Shown here piece by piece: positions 4,761 to 7,545 of a stretch of 7,545 nt of DNA. Position numbers and translations under genes: made by a program. Each line of letters begins with the position of its first letter. Position 1 is the first letter of the stretch. The notes under the pieces are model-generated. The model worked only from the letters and a program-made list of their open reading frames with translations, made no database searches and was not told the DNA's origin. The stretch comes from Anaerolineales bacterium. Lineage in GTDB: Bacteria > Chloroflexota > Anaerolineae > Promineifilales > Promineifilaceae. The stretch lies in assembly GCA_020432595.1 (NCBI GenBank), contig JAGQGA010000256.1, positions 1-7,545 of the forward strand, in the 5' to 3' direction.

Positions 4761-6214
4761 TACGAAAAATGCCCATCTCCATCCCCATCCCCCAACATCC
4801 GCAGCGAAATCGTTCCCTGCGGCTTGTCGTCGGGGAAAAACATGACCTGCGACTGACCAATGACGGCATCCCATACGTCGCCCATCGTGTCGGCCAGGGC
4901 TAACGGCCGTTTAAGCCGGTTGGCAGCATCCTGCGGCGAAATATCATCCAGGGCAATGCGGTCGGGATGGTCAAACATCACGCGGGGCAACACCACCAAA
5001 TCACCCACCCCGTGCTGCAAAAGCTGGTTCACCACATCCGACCCCATCAGCAGCCCCGCCACAGTAATCGTCTCGCCCAATCGTTCGTTGACAATCGGTA
5101 GCACCGTCACCGCCAACCCCGTCAACTGGGCAAATTCGGCCGCTGTCTGCTGCAAAACGGGGGCAAACAAGGTTGCCGTTGCCAGTGTTAAAGATTGGAG
5201 ATTAGGGATTGGAGATTGATTTGAATCTCCAATCCCTAATCTCCAATCCCCAATTTCCCCCTTCACCCCCTCCCACTCGTCCAAAAAGCCGCGCACCATG
5301 CCCAGCCCGTTTTCTTGCAGTTCCTGGTCGTCGTACGCTTCCAGTTCCGGCACCTCGCGGCCAGAGACCAAATACCATTCATCGGTGGGATAAAGAAAAC
5401 GAACGCCAAACTTTTCTAGGTAAATTTGCTGTAGCGATTCCAGATAGGCCAGCGTCGCCGCCGCCTCGGCCGGGGTGTGGGGGCGCATTCCATATTTGTG
5501 GTGCCTGGTCAGCCCCACCGGCACCACGCTGATAGATTGCACCGTCGGCCACAATTCAGACAGCTCCCGAATCGAGCGTTCCATCCACGCCCCGTCATTC
5601 CATTCTGGCGTAATGACAAGCTGGGTGTGAACCTCAATACCATGCTCCCCTAGCCGCCGGATTTGCGCCAGCACATCGGGGGCGGTTTGGTTCCGCAAAT
5701 AGTGCCGCCGCTTTTCCAAATCGGTAACGTGGACGGAAACGTAAAGCGGTGACAGGCGCATCGTTTCAATGCGCCACCAGTCGTGGTCGCTGAGGTTGGT
5801 GAGGGTGACAAAGTGGCCGAAGAGGAAGGAGTAGCGGTAGTCGTCGTCTTTGATGTAGAGAGTGCGGCGAAAGCGGGGTGCCATTTGCAGCACAAAGCAA
5901 AATTCGCACAGGTTGTTGCAGCGGCGAATGTCGGTGTCAAAAGTGGGGTGGGCAAATTCGAGGCCGAGCGTTTGGTTATAGTCGCGCTCGGCTTCAAACA
6001 GCAAATATTCCTCGCTGCGCCGCACCAGCAGTTCCAGGCTTTCTTCGGCAGCGTAAAATTGCACGTCAATCACGTCTTCAACGCGGTTGTCGTTGATGGC
6101 TAACAGTTGGTCGCCGGGCTGGAGGCCAATGTCATCGGCCACGCTGCCTGGTTCGATGGCAATAATTTGCCCCCCGGCGTAGCCCGTCAGGTCAAGCTCT
6201 TGGAATAGGGTCAT
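4760..6214 (-). CDS. PDZ / radical SAM-like FeS protein with DUF512 domain, carrying an in-frame repeat insert
   Basis: This matches the conserved family of putative FeS oxidoreductases known from cyanobacteria, Chloroflexota and Clostridia. The biochemical role is, to my knowledge, not established. Domains of the 484-residue protein: PDZ-like (about 14-60; IAIEPGSVADDIGLQPGDQL); a radical-SAM-type CxxxCxxC cluster motif C99-C103-C106 (CNNLCEFCF) followed by the family block LYIKDDDYRYSFLFGHFVTL (119-138); TDEWYLVSGREVPELEAYDD and QENGLGMVR (300-308), where DUF512 begins; and NERLGETITVAGLLMGSDV (376-394) with LVVLPRVMF near the end. Residues about 320-342 (including GDWRLGIGD) are encoded by a 25-bp palindrome and split DUF512. 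The last ten residues (GDGDGDGHFS) come from GGGGAT-like hexamers. ATG 6212-6214 has a weak AAGG upstream. Cluster residues are intact, so function is probably kept. Confidence 0.92.
   Translation of the reverse strand: MTLFQELDLTGYAGGQIIAIEPGSVADDIGLQPGDQLLAINDNRVEDVIDVQFYAAEESLELLVRRSEEYLLFEAERDYNQTLGLEFAHPTFDTDIRRCNNLCEFCFVLQMAPRFRRTLYIKDDDYRYSFLFGHFVTLTNLSDHDWWRIETMRLSPLYVSVHVTDLEKRRHYLRNQTAPDVLAQIRRLGEHGIEVHTQLVITPEWNDGAWMERSIRELSELWPTVQSISVVPVGLTRHHKYGMRPHTPAEAAATLAYLESLQQIYLEKFGVRFLYPTDEWYLVSGREVPELEAYDDQELQENGLGMVRGFLDEWEGVKGEIGDWRLGIGDSNQSPIPNLQSLTLATATLFAPVLQQTAAEFAQLTGLAVTVLPIVNERLGETITVAGLLMGSDVVNQLLQHGVGDLVVLPRVMFDHPDRIALDDISPQDAANRLKRPLALADTMGDVWDAVIGQSQVMFFPDDKPQGTISLRMLGDGDGDGHFS
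4902..4911. repeat. AACGGCCGTT palindrome in the DUF512 gene
   Basis: Exact palindrome, here in the third reading frame, giving Lys-Arg-Pro-Leu in RLKRPLALA. The other exact copies give TAV or NGR. Confidence 0.9.
5193..5248. repeat. 25-bp perfect inverted repeat of heptamers inside the DUF512 coding sequence
   Basis: Arms 5193-5217 and 5224-5248 pair perfectly around the six-base loop GATTTG. The arm is made of GATTGGA, GATTAGG, GATTGGA and GATT, the same unit family as the intergenic palindrome at 2399-2447. The gene stays open through it, adding roughly 22 residues between the QENGLGMVR block and the NERLGETITVAGLL block. That the element was inserted, rather than ancestral, is inferred from its likeness to the intergenic copy. 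Confidence 0.93.
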
Positions 6215-6219
6215 TCATG

Positions 6220-6226
6220 CCTTTTT
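6220..6226 (-). promoter_or_regulatory. Weak ribosome binding site of the DUF512 gene
   Basis: AAAAAGG on the minus strand lies five bases before ATG 6214. It is weaker than the sites of the two downstream genes. An overlapping ATG at 6216-6218 is out of frame. Confidence 0.5.
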
Positions 6227-6240
6227 ATGCTGCCGTAAAA

Positions 6241-6316
6241 GTTGCAAGTAACAAGTGGCAAGTAGCAGGTTCCGTTGGCAAACGAGACTTGTCACCTGCT
6301 ACCTGTTACTTGCAAC
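6241..6316. repeat. Imperfect heptamer palindrome with one extra unit in the left arm
   Basis: The left arm (6241-6270) is GTTGCAA, GTAACAA, GTGGCAA, GTAGCAG and GT. The right arm (6294-6316) complements it with one unit fewer: 6241-6253 pairs with 6304-6316, and 6262-6270 pairs with 6294-6302, leaving about one heptamer bulged. The 23-base loop (6271-6293) has no obvious partner. It occupies most of the gap between the dehydrogenase stop (6324-6326) and the DUF512 start. Confidence 0.88.
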
Positions 6317-6323
6317 CGCCACG

Positions 6324-7274
6324 TTATCGGTACAGCTCGCGCAATAAGTTATTGATGCTGTTTTCATGCACCCGCTCCCAGGCCAGCGGACTGCTGTTGG
6401 CGTTGTGGGGAGCCAGCAGGACGTTGTCCATTTGCCGCAGGGGGCTATCGGCCGGCAGCGGCTCAAATTCAAACACGTCCAGTGCTGCCCCACCGATTTG
6501 GCCGCTTTGCAGGGCGCGGATGAGGGCAGCTTCTTCTACAATGGGGCCACGGGCGGTGTTGATTAAGACGGCTTCGGGCTTCATCAAGGCCAAAGTGCTG
6601 TCGTTCATGAGGTGGTAGCTGGTGGGGTTAAGGTCGCAGTTGACGCTGACAAAATCGGCCTGGCGCAGCAGTTCTTCACGGCTTACCATTTCGATGCTGG
6701 TTTCAGCAATAAACTCGGCGGGCATGTCCACCAGATCATGCCCCAGCAGCCGCAGACCAAAGGCGGGGGCGCGGCGGGCAACAGCTTTACCCACGTCGCC
6801 TACACCAATGATACCGAGGGTGCATTCGCGGAGAGAACGGCCGTTAATCTTCTGCCACGTCCCTCCCTTCATCGCCCTGTCCATCCACGGCTGCCGCCGC
6901 ACAAAGGCCAGCATATAGCCAAACACCGTGTCGGCTACCGGCTCGCTAAAAGCATTGGGCGTATTGCACAAGGCAATTCCCAGCCGTTGGCACGCCGCCT
7001 TGTCAATCGAATCAATCCCCGTCCCCCACTTGGAGATCACCTTGAGGCGGGGCGAGGCTTCCAGCACCCGCTCGGTAAAGCGGTCATCACCGCAAATAAC
7101 CCCATCTATGTCACCCATCCAGAGCAGCAAATCCTCCTCCTCAAACCGTTCTTCCACGGGCGGCACAAACAGCTCAATGTCGTTGGCAGCAAAGATGGGG
7201 CGAAAACGGTCGAGGTGGGGCTGGAGATAGGGGGCAGATATTAAAACTTTGTAGGACATGGCATGTTTATCCAT
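6324..7274 (-). CDS. D-isomer-specific 2-hydroxyacid dehydrogenase (phosphoglycerate dehydrogenase-like)
   Basis: An NAD-dependent cytosolic oxidoreductase interconverting a 2-hydroxyacid and a 2-oxoacid. The sequence resembles the phosphoglycerate dehydrogenase branch (KWGTGIDSID, NTPNAFSEPVADTVFGYMLA), but the substrate cannot be settled and no ACT regulatory domain follows. Of 316 residues, the substrate domain flanks a Rossmann domain with GIIGVGDVG (154-162) and D180 after the second strand, which favours NAD over NADP. The catalytic set is complete: R242 (INTARG), E271 (DVFEFEP) and H290 (LAPHNANSS). The start is uncertain: ATG 7272-7274 is given, but ATG 7257-7259 (MSYKVLISAPYL) fits the usual family N-terminus equally well or better. 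Neither has a clear Shine-Dalgarno sequence. The gene follows cmk by about 127 bp and carries one AACGGCCGTT. Confidence 0.92.
   Translation of the reverse strand: MDKHAMSYKVLISAPYLQPHLDRFRPIFAANDIELFVPPVEERFEEEDLLLWMGDIDGVICGDDRFTERVLEASPRLKVISKWGTGIDSIDKAACQRLGIALCNTPNAFSEPVADTVFGYMLAFVRRQPWMDRAMKGGTWQKINGRSLRECTLGIIGVGDVGKAVARRAPAFGLRLLGHDLVDMPAEFIAETSIEMVSREELLRQADFVSVNCDLNPTSYHLMNDSTLALMKPEAVLINTARGPIVEEAALIRALQSGQIGGAALDVFEFEPLPADSPLRQMDNVLLAPHNANSSPLAWERVHENSINNLLRELYR
6836..6845. repeat. AACGGCCGTT palindrome in the 2-hydroxyacid dehydrogenase gene
   Basis: Exact palindrome, read as Asn-Gly-Arg in KINGRSLREC, just before the Rossmann loop. Confidence 0.9.
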
Positions 7275-7321
7275 TTACGCTTGAAGGATAGCTCTTTTGC
7301 ATCTCATGGGGTTGGCAAATC

Positions 7322-7356
7322 TGGTGCGTAGTACGTGCCAAACGCACCACGCACCA
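7322..7356. repeat. Short imperfect palindrome of GGTGCGT heptamers
   Basis: Arms 7322-7336 and 7342-7356 pair at 13 of 15 positions around loop GCCAA. Read on the minus strand, the right arm is two tandem copies of TGGTGCG; the left arm on the plus strand is one intact and one diverged unit (GGTGCGT, AGTACGT). It lies between the cmk stop and the dehydrogenase start. A separate tiny stem, CTATG (7375-7379) with CATAG (7386-7390), lies between it and cmk, but it is too weak to call a terminator. Confidence 0.8.
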
Positions 7357-7401
7357 CGTTAAAAGCCTGTAGCCCTATGAAATCACATAGAATTTGGGCG
7401 A

Positions 7402-7545
7402 TTATCGCATGTTTAAAATTTCTTCCAAAATTTCCTGCGGAGAACGGCCGGTTGTATCAATAATGATGGCATCTTCGGCCGGCCGCAGCGGGGAGTGTTC
7501 ACGACTGCTATCAATTTCATCCCGGCGCACCACATCGGCCAAAAT
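7402..7545 (-). CDS. cmk: Cytidylate kinase, C-terminal end (5' part outside the window)
   Basis: The frame is open from the right edge to TAA 7402-7404, giving 47 residues; the full family is about 220. Cytidylate kinase phosphorylates CMP and dCMP with ATP in pyrimidine nucleotide salvage. The fragment reads RRDEIDSSREHSPLRPAED, then AIIIDTTGRSPQEILEEI. This is the standard Cmk C-terminus: R-x-D-x-x-D-S-x-R of the lid/NMP region, SPL-x-x-A-x-DA, then IDTT before the last helix. The ATP-binding P-loop lies outside. A one-mismatch relative of AACGGCCGTT (7443-7452) is in it. Confidence 0.85.
   Translation of the reverse strand: MLADVVRRDEIDSSREHSPLRPAEDAIIIDTTGRSPQEILEEILNMR

Noticed and set aside
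4635..4874. Small minus-strand gene in the DUF512-GNAT gap
   Set aside because: The frame consists of the antisense-shifted end of the DUF512 gene and repeat DNA, with no family likeness.
7375..7390. Terminator of cmk (CTATG/CATAG stem)
   Set aside because: Only five base pairs, and the nearest T run on the minus strand is separated by more than ten bases.
1016..7404. One operon from cmk to the M24 peptidase
   Set aside because: The gaps are 61-183 bp and full of hairpins, there is no overlap or coupling, and the functions are unrelated. Shared direction alone does not show co-transcription.

Overview
The window is chromosomal DNA of ordinary gene content, GC-rich (a little under 60 % by eye) and densely coding. 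A 3'-terminal fragment of typA runs rightward at the left edge. Facing it is a leftward run of six genes. In transcription order these are the end of cytidylate kinase (cmk, entering from the right edge), a D-2-hydroxyacid dehydrogenase, a PDZ/radical-SAM/DUF512 FeS protein, a GNAT acetyltransferase, a PIG3-type quinone oxidoreductase and an M24 metallopeptidase that converges on typA. The gene set is housekeeping and metabolic. I see no defence system, transposase, phage gene, CRISPR array, tRNA or rRNA. A tentative taxonomic guess is Chloroflexota (Anaerolineae-like), based on the protein flavour and the repeat style; the sequence alone does not prove it.

Layout: typA end 1-1018; palindrome 1016-1082; M24 peptidase 1080-2369 (-); palindrome 2399-2447; quinone oxidoreductase 2458-3435 (-); CACAGAG palindrome 3475-3579 and an octamer run up to 3618; GNAT 3619-4608 (-); TGTCATT palindrome 4633-4714 and a heptamer arm 4740-4760; DUF512 protein 4760-6214 (-); palindrome 6241-6316; dehydrogenase 6324-7274 (-); palindrome 7322-7356; cmk end 7402-7545 (-). 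The gaps are 61, 88, 183, 151, 109 and 127 bp, so the leftward genes are not tightly packed and need not form one operon. No gene-free stretch exceeds 300 bp.

The striking content is non-genic. Every one of the six gaps holds an inverted repeat, most of them built from tandem 7-bp units, and each has a different unit sequence. One further copy (5193-5248) lies inside the DUF512 reading frame, where it is translated in frame as an apparent inter-domain insert. Several elements begin at or include the neighbouring stop codon. Separately, the palindrome AACGGCCGTT occurs eight times exactly, plus a one-mismatch variant with a 9-bp match, in 7.5 kb. All copies are inside coding sequence, and all three reading frames are used. 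This resembles in style the HIP1 octamer of cyanobacteria but has a different sequence. These two repeat layers are the most likely undescribed biology here; the genes themselves belong to recognisable families and do not obviously act together in one pathway.
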